Shown: one piece after another, positions 63,295-64,000 of the stretch | How the letters are laid out: each line of letters opens with the position of its first letter | How positions within the stretch are numbered: position 1 is the first letter of the stretch | Source: Rhea pennata | Lineage: Eukaryota > Chordata > Aves > Rheiformes > Rheidae | Reading direction: 5' to 3' | Assembly: GCF_028389875.1 (NCBI RefSeq) | Contig: NC_084678.1 | Coordinates: forward strand, 18,320,899-18,384,898 | Length of the DNA stretch: 64,000 nucleotides | Made by a program: the position numbers and the translations under genes | Notes under the pieces: generated by a model | Databases searched by the model: none | What the model was told of the DNA's origin: nothing | The model's input: only the letters and a program-made list of their open reading frames with translations

Positions 63295-64000
63295 CTTCGC
63301 AAAAAAGAAAAATGGCCATGCATATCATTTCAACCCATGACATTAAAATTAAACTGGAACAAAATTAAAATTAACAGCTTTGCAGACTAGAAGCCAACTG
63401 GGTCTGCTTGATGCAAGCTTCACTCCAGAGGAATCTTTATACAAAGAATACGGAAATCTGGCAAAAGTGTACACTGCACCATTTTGGTTCAGCTTTTCTG
63501 TATTGTTGAAAGGTAATAAACCTAGTCTATTTTGAAAATACTTTAATGGTTTAACTCCAAACTGAAATGCAATTTATTTATTTTTAAACTAAAGCACCTT
63601 AGTTCAAGCTTTTCAGTATATCCATTATTGTCATATCTATTCCCTCAGTTCACTGGTAAGAAGTGTTGAAATTTATGTAATATTTTAATAAGCAGAAAGG
63701 AAACAGTCATCTTAACAGCACATAATGGGACCCAAAATATTTCAGTATAGGTTTTGAATGAGATAAAGAAGCATTTTCTAAAGGCTCTGAAGTGACCATA
63801 CTTGGATCACTTCACCAGATGTGAAGTCTTAGCTTTATAGTACCAGAAAACAGTTTCTCATTCACACCAATACTAAACAGCATATCTTTGTGCCCATCAA
63901 GATGTCAACTCCTACTGAAGTCGGGTCCACAGCTGTGAATTTAGCCACACCTACAAATTCAGTACTGCTAACTCATTTCTACTAGTACAATGAAAGTAGA
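63295..64000 (-). other. NCOA5 upstream intron or 5' flank
   Basis: AT-rich sequence with no CpG island, exon or promoter signal. The NCOA5 promoter and first non-coding exon most likely lie beyond the window. Confidence 0.5.

Overview
The window looks like avian nuclear DNA, probably from a GC-rich microchromosome. It carries the tetrapod gene order MMP9 - SLC12A5 - NCOA5, with short introns, no mammalian SINE/LINE families, and proteins close to but clearly different from the human ones. Species cannot be fixed from the sequence. Exon borders below were set by matching splice sites, reading phase and recalled family sequence. No alignment was run.

Layout: (1) 1-2766, plus strand: the 3' part of MMP9 (gelatinase B), from the end of the second fibronectin type II repeat to the poly(A) signal. 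(2) About 3640-45591, plus strand: the whole of SLC12A5 (neuronal K-Cl cotransporter KCC2). It has two alternative first exons, 1a at 4051 and 1b at 18127, 25 shared exons from 26214 to 41232 and a long 3'UTR. Its first intron holds a 60-unit 51-bp minisatellite and a near-perfect RE1/NRSE silencer. Two of its introns are U12-type, and a 15-nt microexon lies near the C-terminus. Other introns carry 33-bp and 62-bp arrays and simple repeats. (3) About 46340-63294, minus strand: NCOA5, tail-to-tail with SLC12A5. Nine coding exons give about 719 residues, including an hnRNP C/RALY-like RRM joined in frame upstream of the Met that aligns with the human start. Its 5' end and promoter lie beyond the right edge.

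Base composition changes sharply near the convergent gene ends, from very GC-rich (MMP9, SLC12A5) to AT-rich (NCOA5 introns). The three genes do not form a pathway. MMP9 is a secreted matrix protease, KCC2 sets neuronal chloride, and NCOA5 is a nuclear coregulator. What links them is layout: SLC12A5 exon 1a starts about 1.3 kb after the MMP9 end, and SLC12A5 and NCOA5 may share a two-way poly(A) signal.

No prokaryotic-type system, CRISPR array, recent mobile element or RNA gene was recognised. The very long open frames at 7.5-11.2 kb are a by-product of a 51-bp tandem repeat.
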